A DNA stretch of 64,000 nucleotides, taken from positions 17,965 to 81,964 of the forward strand of contig ML986591.1 of the NCBI GenBank assembly GCA_010094045.1, given 5' to 3'. Under the pieces are notes generated by a model. The model was given only the letters and a program-made list of their open reading frames with translations. It was not told the DNA's origin and did no database searches. Below are positions 1-12,061 of this stretch, piece by piece. The position numbers and the translations under genes are program-made. This DNA comes from Lojkania enalia (lineage: Eukaryota; Ascomycota; Dothideomycetes; Pleosporales). Each line of letters opens with the position of its first letter. The stretch's first letter is position 1.

Positions 1-3000
1 CCGGAACTTACCTATATTAGGGAGGGGAGGTTCTAGCCTATAGATTTTAACCTCTTTAAGAGGTACGCTTAGATCTAAATATTCCTATACCCTTAGCCTA
101 CTAGCTATTAGTTTACGCTGCTTGAGCTAATCCTCCTAATTACTAGAGGTACTAAGTATCTTCTTTTTAGATATAGCTATAGAGGAGTGTGTAACCGTTA
201 TAATACTAGATAATAATATTATAATATTACGATACTAAATAAAAAGAAATAATATCGATTATAATATATAAATTAAGTTACAGCTATTTTAGTGTAGTAA
301 CCGGGCTTATAACTATAATAAGAAGCGAATCTTATCTTAGGGAGGGAGATAAGGAGCTGAACTAGTTAATTAAAGATAGCTAACAGGCTATATTTATATA
401 TATATAAAAAGGGGTATATTAGCTAATATCTAGCGTAATATCCGGCGTAATATCAACCGTGATATTATACGTCGATATCTAATACAGCTCGGTAGACTAG
501 CTAAAAATCCCTATAATATAAACTGTTAATAGAATCTAGTAAAACTTAAGAAGAATTTCACACCTGTTATAGTAGTAGGTAGCTACTAGTTATATAGTAT
601 TTCTACCTTCTCTAAGTTAACCTTAAGGCCTTTATTTAATAGAATATAGCTAAGGTATTTAGTTTAGGTAATATAAAATTCGCTCTTCTTAATATTAACT
701 TATAACCCTACTTAATATAATCTCTTAAGAACTTTCTTAACGTAGATAATATATATTACCTCGTCTTCAAAGTAGATAAAAATATCGTCTAGATAAATAA
801 TATAGAAGTTATCTAGGTAGTCGATTAGTATATTATTTATATAGTACTAGTAAGTTGCTAGACTATTATATAATCTAAAAGGTAGAACTTTATACTTATA
901 GGTTCTATATTAAGTCTAAAAGGTAGTATATTCTTTAAAACTAGAATCTATTCTAATCTTATTAAAGACCGCGCGAATATTAAACTTAGTAAAAATTACT
1001 ACTTTAGTAGATCTAGATAGAAGTTTATCTATATATAGTATTAGATATACGTTCTTATAGATAAGAGTATTAAGTTTATAATAATTTACGTAGATATATA
1101 GGTTACTATTAGATTTACAGACGTAAAGGATTAGAGATATAAAGAAACTCTAATTCTACTTAATATACTTATACTATAGATTATCTATAATATACTTTTT
1201 AGTTACCTCCAGCTTCTTAATATTCTACTTATATAATAGGCTGTAACTATTAGAGAGGAGTTCTATAAGAATAATCTTATAATTATAAAAGCAGTATTCC
1301 AGTAATTAATAAGCTGCAGTTTTATTAAATATATTCTAATATCTATAGTATTTAGATAGTAATTAGAGATTTACTAGTACTTTATTTTTAGCCTTATCTT
1401 CTAGCTCTAGGGCTTACTTATTTTTAATTAGCTGTTTAATTTCGTATAGAGATGTAGAGAAAAACTTATTCTCTTTCCTCTTTATATTAAAGTAGAAAGT
1501 ATTAGCTAAGATAAGAGTAATAATAGAAGAATAAACTTTCTTTAAATCAGGTTTAGACTTTATTATATATAGGTATATAAAAGCTCTAAACTTATTTAAA
1601 CTATAGGTTATAAAAAACTAATATAGTTTTAGTAGTTTTAATAGACCCTTAATATAATAGATAGTTGGACTATAGGACTACTAATACTAGTTCTTTTTCT
1701 ATAGAGCGTTGTGTTATTAGATATTTAGCTCTACCTTCTTATCGCGTGCTAGCTAAGTTAATTATATAAGAAGAGAAGGTAAAGAATTATAAATAGTAGG
1801 ATATTTAGAAGGCTATATAATTCGATTTTTATCTATATCTAGCTAGAGTTGAAAATAATATAACTATTTAATACTAATAATATAATTCTAAGTATCTAAG
1901 TCTATAATAATAAATAGATAGTTTTAGATAGTTCTTCTATTAATTTATAGGTATAAGTAGATATACTAATTAACTAAGGTTTAGATTTAGTCCTAAAAAC
2001 CTTTAACAGTAATTTTAAAGGGTAAGTATTATATCGATATATATAGAGCTTAGGAGAGTAATCTAGCTACTATAAAATTAAGAAATAGGAAGTCTTAGGT
2101 GCTAGTATTAATAAAAGCGTTTAGTTGTATACTAATACTTTTTAAATATAGAATAGTAGGGATTTAGAAGTACTTTACTCTAAATAAATATAACAATTTA
2201 ATATTTAATAAATCGTACTTACTTAAGCCTAAGATAGAGAGTTTTCTTAAACGTCTCTATTTCCCACCTAAGAACTATCTAGATGGTACTTATTTACGTT
2301 TAGAAACTCTTCTTTTTTAATCTTCTCTTATTTAACCTCTATCTTTTATACTTTAAAAACTATATATTTATTTATAAAGTATTCTAGTTTACTATAATTA
2401 TAGTAATTATCTAGAGTTATATACCTATTAGATATAAAAGTCTTACTAAATTATTAAGAAGCGATTATAGTAGAATAAAGTATTAATACTAGGGTAGATT
2501 AAGGTAGTATTAGATTATAAATTACCTTAAATAAACTCTTAGAAACCTTCTAGTACTAATCTAAATTTATTTTAGCTGCAACCTATAGACTAGTAGTTTA
2601 TTCTAGAAGGCTAGAAATACTCCTTCTTTCTATATTATAGGCTGTTAAGTAGATAACTATAGCATTAAAGGAGCCTTTTTATATAAGCTTAAAGCTAAGA
2701 TTTAGTATCTTTAGACTAGAAAGAATCTTATTCTATAGGTAGAAGAACTACTTAAATTAGGATACAGATCCCCTAATAGCTGTACTAATAAAGCGAGCTT
2801 TAAAAGTTGGGAATACTTCTCCCTTATTTATTCTTAGGACCTAAAACGCCTATTATACCTCTATTTCTTTATTACCTATAATAAAATATAATTATAGAAG
2901 TAAAATTATTTTTTTAATATTCTTAAACTAATACTAGTCTAATTTAGCTAGGTATTTTAACTCTAGATACCCTTTTATAGTACTAGAGATATATCTCTAT

Positions 3001-4081
3001 ACTAATACTATATATATATATTCTATTAGATAGTAATCTATATTAATTTTAAGTTAGTCTAGAATTAAGACTTACTATTATTTAAATATAAGTTTATTAC
3101 TATTTATAAGACTTTTAATTTTAGATATATATTTAGTAAGGTAGGCTTAAAGGGGCTTAGGAGTAGCTAAAAGATTTCTTATTAGGGGAGTTATAAAAAT
3201 TTCTTAGTATATTATTAATTCTAATTTAGTAGTTTATAGAGGTTAATTAGAACTAATAGTTCTCTATTATATTAAATATATAATCTCCTCTTATAAAATT
3301 ATAATTTATTTTTTAAGGGTTAGTTTACTCTAATTTTCCTCTAAATTAGATAGGTTCTTTATTATAGGCCTTATAGAGAGGGGTCCGCCTATTATAGGGC
3401 CCTTTATAGGAGGTAACAGTTATTCTATACGTATAGATAGAAGTTTACTCTTACTATAATTTATATATATATCGGTTCTAATATAGAAATTAGAAGGTAA
3501 ATTATAGTTAGATATCGGCAGTTACCTCTAATTCTAATAGGTTATTAGTAGTCTTTAAGTTTCTACCTAAGTATACTCTATATAGCTTTTCTAAAGGTAA
3601 TTCTAATTATAGGGGATAGGAAGTTTTAAACTTAAAGACTTTAGTTAATAAAAGGTCTTTAAGATTCTATCTAGATAACTAAATAATTTAATATAATAGT
3701 ATATAAGTATTATAATCTAAACTAAATTAGGTATATTTTAGACTTAGATATAGTTAAATAAACAATTAATATAATATTATTAAAGAGGCTATTACTAATA
3801 GTATTAAATTTTTCTATATAATATAATAGTATAGATAAGATAATAGGTCTAAATATAGTACAAATCTACTTAGAGGTATATAAGAGTATATAGAAGTTTA
3901 GGAACCTAGAAATTCTATTAACACCTATAGGCCTTATATAAAAGGATATAGAAAAACTACTAAGCTACTTATAAGGGAGTATATAACTATATACAGATGG
4001 GAAAAGGGGTAGAACCAGGGGTAGGATAAGATAAGTAAAAAGATAAAGCTTTTTATAGAACGATTTCTTTGCATTATTATA
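1..4081 (-). mobile_element. Degenerate Ty3/gypsy LTR retrotransposon B, 5' part
   Basis: This very AT-rich relic has coding signal on the minus strand. Around 660-1000 the minus strand reads a reverse transcriptase palm: a degraded form of the MPFGL..APATFQ block, then the catalytic YLDDI motif near 780-790, then a VNIKKSEF block. Stop codons (TAG/TAA) interrupt the frame at places where Gln or Trp is expected, which fits RIP. Gag would lie to the right (about 2200-3700) but is too eroded to read. The 5' LTR is at 3770-4081. RNase H and integrase would lie to the left, outside the window, so the copy is cut by the window edge. Family assignment rests on the RT motifs only. Confidence 0.8.
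3770..4081 (-). repeat. LTR of element B (RIP-mutated copy)
   Basis: This 312-bp segment is the inverted counterpart of 11752-12061 (310 bp). The two align along their length. Within the well-aligned part the differences are overwhelmingly transitions, with this copy carrying T where the other has C and A where the other has G. Both ends read TATAAT..ATTATA, a RIP-decayed form of the TG..CA ends usual for LTRs. Its position right of the RT frame fits a 5' LTR of a minus-strand element. Confidence 0.75.
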
Positions 4082-4382
4082 GGTTATACTTTTTATTTTA
4101 TAAGATATAATACTTATATTTTTTTAATCTTAGAGACTAAAAGGTAAATATTATATACTACCCGTAGATAATTATATATATAATTTAAAGGTAGATAATT
4201 TAAAAGACTTTTAAAGAAACTTTAAAAGGTAGGTAGAGTAGTATATTAATTAATTTTTTTTATAAGGTATTAGTAATACTTTAATAATTAATAGTTTTAA
4301 GGACGTATAATAATATATATAGAATAGAAGTTGTTATTTAATTAAAGAAGCTTAGTTAATAGTAATCTAGTAATATACTAAG
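4082..4382. other. AT-rich spacer left of element A
   Basis: About 300 bp of AT-rich sequence lies between LTR B and element A. It has no readable frame. Before element A inserted it was contiguous with 11473-11751. I recognise no feature in it. Confidence 0.5.
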
Positions 4383-4387
4383 GCTAG
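4383..4387. repeat. Left target-site duplication (GCTAG) of element A
   Basis: GCTAG directly precedes the left LTR and recurs directly after the right LTR at 11468-11472. Five bases is the usual duplication length for Ty3/gypsy integrases. Confidence 0.8.
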
Positions 4388-4600
4388 TATAATAGGCTAG
4401 TATAATAGATTACAGTATAGCAATAATAGATAGAATAGTAGGGCTAAAATATTCGTATATTCAGTTCTCTTAGAAAAGAGATAGCTAATAAAAGAAAGAT
4501 AAATTACTACTATCCCTGCAGGGTGTAATTCGGCTATTTTAATCCTAGGTTAAGTAACTCTATATTATTAACCTATAACTTAAAGCTATAAGATATTATA
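4388..4600 (-). repeat. 3' LTR of element A (left copy)
   Basis: This 213-bp LTR has the same length as 11255-11467. I count by eye a little over 20 differences between the copies. All are transitions, with no transversion or indel. The ends read TATAAT..ATTATA, which correspond to TGTAAT..ATTACA before TG-to-TA and CA-to-TA change. Confidence 0.9.
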
Positions 4601-4616
4601 TTATCTTTCTTCTTAG
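4601..4616 (-). other. Polypurine tract of element A
   Basis: The minus strand reads a purine-rich run (CTAAGAAGAAAGATAA) ending exactly at the 3' LTR. This is the expected position and composition of a plus-strand primer for an LTR retrotransposon. Confidence 0.6.
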
Positions 4617-5149
4617 AAGACTATCGTCGCGACAGCTTATAGAGGACAAATATCGCTAGAATAGACTAGTAAAGCTACCCTAAGATAGGTGCTATTATAT
4701 AATCTTAAGTTCCTTCTAGGTTAAGTAGTATATTATTACTACTACTTTTATCTTTACCTAATAATATTAACCCTTAAGGAATCTTTATTACTTACTATCT
4801 AGAGCGGTGTAAGTAAACAGCGCTAGTAGAGTAAATACTAATTATAAAAATACTGCTCCCCCTATCTATTCTACTTCTTTAATCCTTATACTTTCTTAAC
4901 CACCTTAATAAGTATAATTCCCTCAGTCTTTAGCTGCGTATTTAGTACAATTGTTATAGCTCTATATAGGATATAATAGAGTACTTTATAGCTAATAAGG
5001 GCTAGTAGATACGCATACTCGCTGCCCGCGCTATCTACCGCCCATTTTTCTATTCTCGCTACACTCCTCTATATATACCCCTCTCGCGCCCTCTTTAGCG
5101 CCTTTCTAGTCTATAAATAGCTAATTTACACCTAATAGGTCTATAGCGT

Positions 5150-6050
5150 ATAATATAGTGCTTACTCTAGTCTAGAAGCGCTGTATTAAGGAGGCTAAAA
5201 GTAAGAAGCCCTATACTATCCGCTATTTCTACTATTTAAGGCGTCTAGCTCGCGGTAAGCTATATAAAGCAGATAATAACTGCAAATTCGCTTCTTCAGA
5301 CCTGCTTATAGTAGAATATCTCTACGAAGGCATTTAATATAATATCTATCTTTACTACCTTAAGAAGAATAATAAGAATTATTTTAAAGTATATTCTGGG
5401 CTAATATAATATACTCTAATCTTCTTACAGCTAATATATCTATAGCTAGACCTATCTATGCTAAAGTATATTGTAAAGATTAATTAAGCTATTAAAGCTC
5501 TTATTACTGCCTACGTTAGTAGTAATAAGACTCAACTAGCTTAAAGGGTTTAAAATACTATTTAAACGGTGGTTAAGTAGACTTAAATATATATTCTAGC
5601 CCTTTTTTATATATTTTAGTACTAATAGTAATATCTAGACTTAGTAAGAAAGATTCTAACTTCCTATTTACCTATAACGGTAAGGATAGGAAGACCTCGT
5701 CTAGAATTAAACTTACTAGCTAAAACTATACTAAGATTAGCATAGCGCGTAAGCGTAAGGCTAAGGAGAATCTTCTTAATATAGATAATAATAAATATAC
5801 TAAAGTAAAGGAAACAAAGTCCTCTATAAGTTAATCTAGACTATATTATACTATATTACTCTATACTAACGCTTTTAGTCTATTCGCCCTATTAAAAAGG
5901 CTTAACTGAGTTATAGTAGGGGAAAAGGTTATAGTAAGGTATAAATATTAGTTAATAGTAGTTTTTTTAGATATTAACAGGTTCTCTAGTATTTCTATAG
6001 ATATAATACCCCGGTTAAGCATCTTATAGCCTAGATTAGCGCTATATTTA
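5150..6050 (+). pseudogene. Decayed reading frame antisense to element A
   Basis: Between the end of pol and the 3' LTR, a plus-strand frame stays readable for several hundred bases while the other frames fill with stops. At about 5190-5430 it encodes a basic, Tyr-rich stretch (for example KKPYTIRYFYYLRRLARGK). At about 5640-5830 it encodes a Lys/Arg-rich stretch (for example KISIARKRKAKENLL). Almost all interruptions are TAA or TAG where CAA or CAG would be one C-to-T step away, so RIP of a coding frame explains them. I recognise no protein family. It may be an accessory antisense ORF of the element, captured host sequence, or a nested insertion. Confidence 0.45.
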
Positions 6051-7379
6051 GAATAATATAATATTTCCGCCTTCTATATACTATTCTAATTTATAATATA
6101 CTATAATACAGTCCTTTTAGTATTAACAGCAGGAATTACCGCTTCTTATAATTACTAAAGAACCTATATTAATATATAAGGCTAACTTTATAGGTACTTA
6201 TTCTTAAACCTTATTTATATAACTTTAGTCTAGTAATAGCGCTATTAAACACCTATAAAAAACCTTAATTTAAGGAAAACTAGGTAAAAGTAGCTATATT
6301 AACTAGAAAGTTTATATAAAGGTTATACTCTAGAATAACTTAACTATCCTTCTTCTTTTTTAAAGAGCGTCTACAGTCTTTAATAAGTTTACTTAATCTC
6401 TTTAGTTTAATACCCTTCTTTTTCTAGAATACTTATAGAGCGTTAGTACTAATATTTGCTCCTAGCTTCTAACTATTCTTAGAGTCTAGGTAGTTCTTCT
6501 ATTTAACTAAATATTTCTATACTCTAATAGAGTTTTACTTTTACTTAATAATGCAATTAATTTTATATATATTATCTCTAAATTAGCATAAAATATCTTA
6601 TATTAGGCTATCTAGACTCTAAATAGGCCCTTTTAGGTTATATAGCTCTAGTAAAAATATATAAAATACTAGATAGATACTATCTAACCTTAAAAGGTTA
6701 ATTTAGTAGGTTATAGGCGTTATAACCTTTATTACTATACTAGATCTAAAATACTTCTAATCTAATTTCTTCTTAGGATAGGTTAACTTAATATATTAAT
6801 TTAATACTAGCACCTTATCTACTATTACTAGAGATAAGTATATTCTCTTCTTATCTGCGTATTTCTTTTAATAAGCTACTATAGTACTAATCTTCACTTT
6901 ATATTTACTTTGTAATACTAGTACTTTAGCTACTATACCTCTTACTAAAGGAGCTTCTTCCTCTCTTAAAGGCTCGCCTGGCTAATTAAGTCCTCGGGGA
7001 TCTACACTATAGTAAGCACGAAAAGGTAAGATAGTAGTAGTTGTATAAGCGCTATTATTATATATAAACTCTACTATAGATAGCTAAACTACCTAATTAT
7101 CTTACTCTAAGTAGTAGAAATAATATAAATACTACTTAAGCGTTTAGTTTTATCTTTCTATTAGCCCGTCGGTCTCTAAATAATAGGCTGAACTAAGACC
7201 TCGCTAAGATACTAAATAATAGTAAAAGGTCTCCTAAGATTTTAATTTTATTAGAATACTACGGTCGGATATTACTAACTCTAGAATATTATATAGTTAG
7301 ATAACGTCGCGTATCTAGACCTATATTAGGTCTTCTACAGTTTAGGTAGAGATAGTAGGGATATAATAGGCTATTTTAG

Positions 7380-7530
7380 TCAACTAGTCGACAACAACTA
7401 TAATTAAGTTGTATACTTAACTAAGAAATAGACTTAGAAAGAGTTCTATAATAAAATCAAATATAATTTACTTCTATAGTCTACTTAGTATAGGTAATAG
7501 TTGTAATAGGCTATAAGGCTTATACCTAGG
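7380..7530 (-). pseudogene. Integrase core fragment of element A
   Basis: The minus strand reads a degraded PYSLLQLLPIPSR-like block, then a DFI..L block and VVVD..TK..YYIP. In Ty3/gypsy integrases these surround the first catalytic Asp of the DDE triad. Stops replace Trp and Gln positions. Boundaries are approximate. Confidence 0.7.
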
Positions 7531-8799
7531 AGCTTTTACCCTTCTACACCTTAAACAATCCCGATAGTAGGCCTTAATATTATCCCTTATACCTTTCTAC
7601 TAAAATTAACGCAACACTCTCTTATATATCTTTATCTATCCTCTATAACCTGCTATAGGGTGGTTATATACCTAATTAAGGGCGTTTTACCTCTTTTAAA
7701 GCGTTGTCAGCTCTATCTTCCCTTTATTACCTTCTTTAGCCCACTCCGGGCCGTTATAGTATTCTTAGTCTAAGAAAGGGGTCTCTTCTACTTCTTAGGT
7801 AGGAGAAAAATCTTTCTAAGTAGTCTATACGCGGGTTACCACCGCTAAGATCTTAAGAATCTTAGTACTATTATTCTAGTCTAAATTAGTTCTTTCTACT
7901 CTTTTTAAGCTAATCTTAGCGCGTATAGGTTTAATATATCTTATATTAGACTTTTTCGAAGGTGCCTATACTTCCTTTATATAATCTAGTTAATATAATA
8001 GTCTATTAGCTAGGTTAAATTTACTAGGCTAGTAGATAAGATTATAATTATACTTAGTAAGTTTGAGATATAATTATATATATTAATAGACTAAAGTCTT
8101 TATTTCTATAAATTAATAAAGGTTATTATAGTCTATATAAAGGTTAAATATAACTTCTTATAGGTACTAATACTAGTACTCTAAGCTTTCTACTATTATA
8201 AGTAGTTCCTGGTCATACGTATTATAGTTATACTCTATTATACTAAGCTTTCTTAAAAAGAAATTGATAGGTTACTATATTATCTTACCTACTTACTCTT
8301 CTATAAGCTGGCTAAGAATTCCTGAAATAGCGCTCCTAGAAGTATTAACCTTAACCTTTATAGGCCGAGTTAGCTTATAATAAGCTAGGATAGAAATACT
8401 TAAAAAAGCTTCCTTTAACTATTAGAAGGCCTCTAGTCCTTTTTAACTAATATCTAGCTCTTAACTTTCTTCTCTTCTCTAGGTATAGCCTCCTTTAGCA
8501 GCCTTTAGCCCCTTTTAGGTTAATCTTATTAAAGGTAAGGCAATCCTTAAGAATCCTATAATAAACCTATAGTAGTAGTTTATAAATCTAATAAAGATCT
8601 TTATATCTTATATAGTCTATAAGACTAGCTAATTCTAGATAGTTTTTAACTAGGAGTAGTTAAATTTAATCCCCTTAGGGTAAATAATAAACTCTAGATA
8701 GTCTATTTCTCTAGTATAAAAGTCGTACTTACTAAGTTTTATAAAAAGCTTAGCCTTGCGTAGTCTCTAAAGTACTTTCTTAATATACTTAATATATTC

Positions 8800-9200
8800 C
8801 TCTTCTATATTAGAGAAGATTAAGATATTATCTAAGTATATAATATATATTATATTAATAAGGCTAGTAAGCGTCTAGTTAATATACGCTTAAAATTAAG
8901 CTAGTATATTTATTAGGCTAAACAGTATAACAGTATACTTAAAAGAACCGTATCTAGTATAAAACGCGGTCTTCTATTTATCTCCTTTCTTTATTTTAAT
9001 TCTATAGTAAGCTTCTCTAATATTAAGCTTAGTATAGTACTTAGCTTGCGTTAGACGCTCTAGCGACTCTAAAATTAGGGGAAGAGAGTGCCGATTACGT
9101 ATAGTAATCTTATTCAGGCCTCTATAATCTATATAAAGCTTTAAACTACTATTCTTCTTCTTTATAAAAAGGATTAGTATACTAGTAAGCAATTAGAATC
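8800..9200 (-). pseudogene. Reverse transcriptase fragment of element A
   Basis: The longest open stretch (8974-9192, minus strand) reads a clear Ty3/gypsy RT block with KKKNSSLKLYIDYRGLNKIT and LTQAKYYTKLNIREAYYRIK. Downstream the palm continues to IIYLDNILIFS, where the second catalytic Asp of YLDD has become Asn. The frame is interrupted by stops in between. This is a non-functional domain. Confidence 0.85.
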
Positions 9201-10067
9201 TCCTAATCCATCTATATTATAAGTACTTATCTAGATACTTCCGGAGATACTAAAGTTTAACTAAAGATAAATTATATAGCGGTTAATATAGAGGACTAGT
9301 TTCTTCTAGCAGGTTTATAGCTAAATCTTAAGGCCTATACTCTATAAGTACTGAGGATTACTTTTTATTAAATACATCCTTAAAATCGGTATACTCTAAC
9401 CGCAATTAACCCGTTTTAACGCTAATTTTATCTACTATAGCTACTAAATTAACTAGGTATATATAGACGTCTGCTTTACTACTTATAATAGTCTCTATAA
9501 ACTCTTCTACGTCCTCTAGTACTATCTTATAGAACTAGAGCAAGCTTATAGCCTTTACCCCCTTAAAGAGCATCCTTCTACTAAGAAAGTTTAATTTCGG
9601 ATTATAATCCTGTATCTAGGGTATTCTAAGGTAAACCTTATACCTTTTAAGGTCTAATATTATAAACGGCACCTTATAGACTTAAACCTTATTACGCGAG
9701 TTCCTAATAGTAACCTTTATAATAGTAGTCTTATATATTAGGATCTTAGAGCCGTTCGCGGCTTCTACTATTAACTTTAGTAGTAGATTAATCTTTAAGC
9801 TATATTACTTCGTAAGTATAGTATTAAGGAGATTTAGTTGTATATTCGGGTTAATTAAATAATTATTCTTAGCTGAACCCTCTACTACTATTTTAACTAT
9901 AAGCAACTTTATAGGAGTTTAAAAAAGTAATTTATATAATTTCCCTAGCTTCCTACTCTCCCTAAAAAGTTTAATATAGGCTAGAAGAAAGAAGTTTAGT
10001 CCTTCTAATCTTTACCTTTTCTTAACTTCTATTTAGGAGCTCCTTTAGACTTCCCTTTCTTCTAGGG

Positions 10068-10109
10068 ATAGTTAGGAGACCTATAGCCCTCCTCTCTATA
10101 TATCTAATA
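10068..10109 (-). pseudogene. Gag zinc knuckle of element A, ligands lost
   Basis: The minus strand reads Y-x2-Y-x4-Y-x4-Y with a stop inside, followed by a basic KKGKSKGAPK-like tail. The spacing is exactly that of a CCHC knuckle. TGT/TGC-to-TAT/TAC and CAT/CAC-to-TAT/TAC changes explain every lost ligand. Confidence 0.65.
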
Positions 10110-11254
10110 TATAATAGGAAGCTATTCTAAGTAGATATTACCTTTTCTAGACCTCTTTAGAGGTTTCTAGCCCTTTCTAGCCTTCTTTAGAGTACTATTA
10201 CTCTTACCTAAAGTATCGGACCCTCGCCTTTTATAATTACCTATATTACGCCCCTTTTACTTTTTATAAAGTTTTTAGCAACGCCTAAAGACTATATTTA
10301 TATATTCTTCTACCTCTAGTAGTATCTAAAGCTATAGTCTTAGGAAGAGATCTAAATCTCTTCTTATCAACTTAAATAAGGCTAAGATAAACTTATTTAC
10401 TATACAGTCTTTATTTATCTTTCTATCTTCTTTTTATAGAGGTTTTATATAGTTTAACAAGTTAGTTAGAAACTAGCCTATCCTTTATCTACACCTTTTT
10501 AAAGTATTAAAAGCTTCTTACCTTTATTCTAATAAAGTTCCTAATACGCTTAGTATCTTTACTTTTAGGATATTCTATATAGGGATCTAGTACGCACTCT
10601 TTTAGTACTCTATAGTTTTATATATCTCCTATAAAGTCTTTAAAGACTCTAAGATATACTTAGAAGTAAAAGTAACTTTCTACCTTTCTATTTAAAAGTC
10701 TACTAGCAACTAGATAAAATACTTTTTATAGTCTTAGACCTATTAGTTATAGTCTATACGATTCTTTTTCTTATAGGTATAAAGAGGTTTAAGGCGAGAA
10801 AGGTTAGTTTAGGTAAAGGTAGTTCGCGGTAGCTATACTCCCTCTAGTATAATAATAGCTAAATTAATTATAGAGATGTCGCCTGCTTTATATTATTATT
10901 TTATCTCTCGTAGCTATTTAAGATCTTTCTAATTTTGTTTATCTTATATCTATTATTATAGTCTTTCTAAGTCTTTAGTATCCGCGTCCTACTCTATACT
11001 ACTCTAGGTTAGAGAGTGCTGGATAGTACTATAACTCTACAATTCTTTAGATGTTTAACAAATATTTACTCTAGTCTACTCTTCCGGCTAAATAAGTCCC
11101 TTACTAGCTCTAAGGTCAGCGTCTCGCCTATTACTAGATGTTAGGGTTCTTATACGCCCGGTTAAGCCGGCTGTTAGGCTAAGAGGGGTAGGAGACGTAT
11201 TTATAATATCGGAAATTACTACTAGACTATTCTAAAAAGTTTAAGCGATTCGAA

Positions 11255-11467
11255 TATAATAGGCTAGTATAATAGATTATAGTATAGTAATAATAGATAG
11301 AATAGCAGGGTTAAAATGTTTGTATATTTAGTTCTCTTAGAAAAGAGATAGCTGATAAAAGAGAGATAAATTGCTACTATCCCTATAGGGTGCGATTTAG
11401 CTATTTTAACCCTAGGTCAGGTGACTCTATATTATTAACCCGTAACTTAAAGCTATAAGATATTATA
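11255..11467 (-). repeat. 5' LTR of element A (right copy)
   Basis: This 213-bp copy is described with 4388-4600. On the minus strand the sequence just inside it begins TTCGAATCGCTTAAAC. I cannot match this to a standard tRNA primer site, perhaps because of mutation. Confidence 0.9.
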
Positions 11468-11472
11468 GCTAG
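11468..11472. repeat. Right target-site duplication (GCTAG) of element A
   Basis: This GCTAG directly follows the right LTR and matches 4383-4387, which fixes the element's borders. Confidence 0.8.
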
Positions 11473-11751
11473 TAAATACTTATTACTATATACGACAAAA
11501 TTGTAATATTAATAAACTATTATAATAGTAGTTACTAGCTAATATATAGGTTAATTATACTTACTATAAAAACCTTACTTAATATTATATTAATATATAA
11601 ACGTATCTCTATAGGTAACTATATATATTAGCTCTTACTAATAAATACCTTCTTAAAGAAATTTCTTTATACTAAAACCTATCTATAATAGCCCCGATTC
11701 CCTCCCGAACTAGTATAGATAGGGACTATTAGCCTATAAAGAGGGGGGTAG
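11473..11751. other. AT-rich spacer ending in a polypurine-like tract
   Basis: There is no readable frame. The last bases (about 11736-11751) form a purine-rich ATAAAGAGGGGGG tract directly before the LTR at 11752. This would make that LTR the 3' LTR of a plus-strand copy whose interior is mostly gone. Confidence 0.4.
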
Positions 11752-12061
11752 TATAATAATACGAAGAAATTGTTCTATAAAAAGCTTTATATATAACCTT
11801 ATCCTAAAGCTTTTCGCTTATCTTATTCTACCCCTAGCTCCGCCCCTTTTCCCTTCTATATATAGTTGTACACTCCCTTATAAGTAGCTTGGTAGTTCTT
11901 CTATATCCTTTCGTACAAGGCCTATAGGTGTCAATGGAATTCCTAGGTCCCTGAACCCCCACGCACTCCTATATGCCTCTGAGTGGATTCGTGCCGTATT
12001 CAGACCCATTGTCTTGCCTGCGCCGTTACATCTACTAGGGCTAGCTAGTCCCGTTATTATA
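11752..12061 (+). repeat. LTR of family B, inverted and nearly unmutated
   Basis: This 310-bp segment is the inverted copy of 3770-4081. It keeps C and G at most positions where the other copy has T and A. Its ends are TATAAT..ATTATA. The flanks (GGTAG and CTAAC) do not match, so it is not a simple solo LTR with a target duplication. It marks the border between AT-rich island and gene-rich DNA. Confidence 0.75.

Larger units (their letters stand above)
4388..11467 (-). mobile_element. Full-length but dead Ty3/gypsy LTR retrotransposon A
   Basis: This 7080-bp element has 213-bp LTRs at both ends, a 5-bp target duplication, and a polypurine tract (minus strand) next to the left LTR at 4601-4616. 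On the minus strand, from right to left, I can follow a gag zinc knuckle (10068-10109), reverse transcriptase (about 8800-9200) and integrase core (about 7380-7530, with a VVVD..TK..YYIP stretch). Nearly every domain has TAG/TAA stops. The knuckle CX2CX4HX4C spacing is kept, but all four ligand positions now read Tyr. The YLDD motif reads YLDN. These are C-to-T or G-to-A changes, the RIP pattern, so the copy cannot be active. Confidence 0.9.

Noticed and set aside
11752..12061. Simple solo LTR with its own target duplication
   Set aside because: The 5-bp flanks GGTAG and CTAAC do not match, and a polypurine-like tract precedes it, so it is more likely a 3' LTR of a truncated copy.
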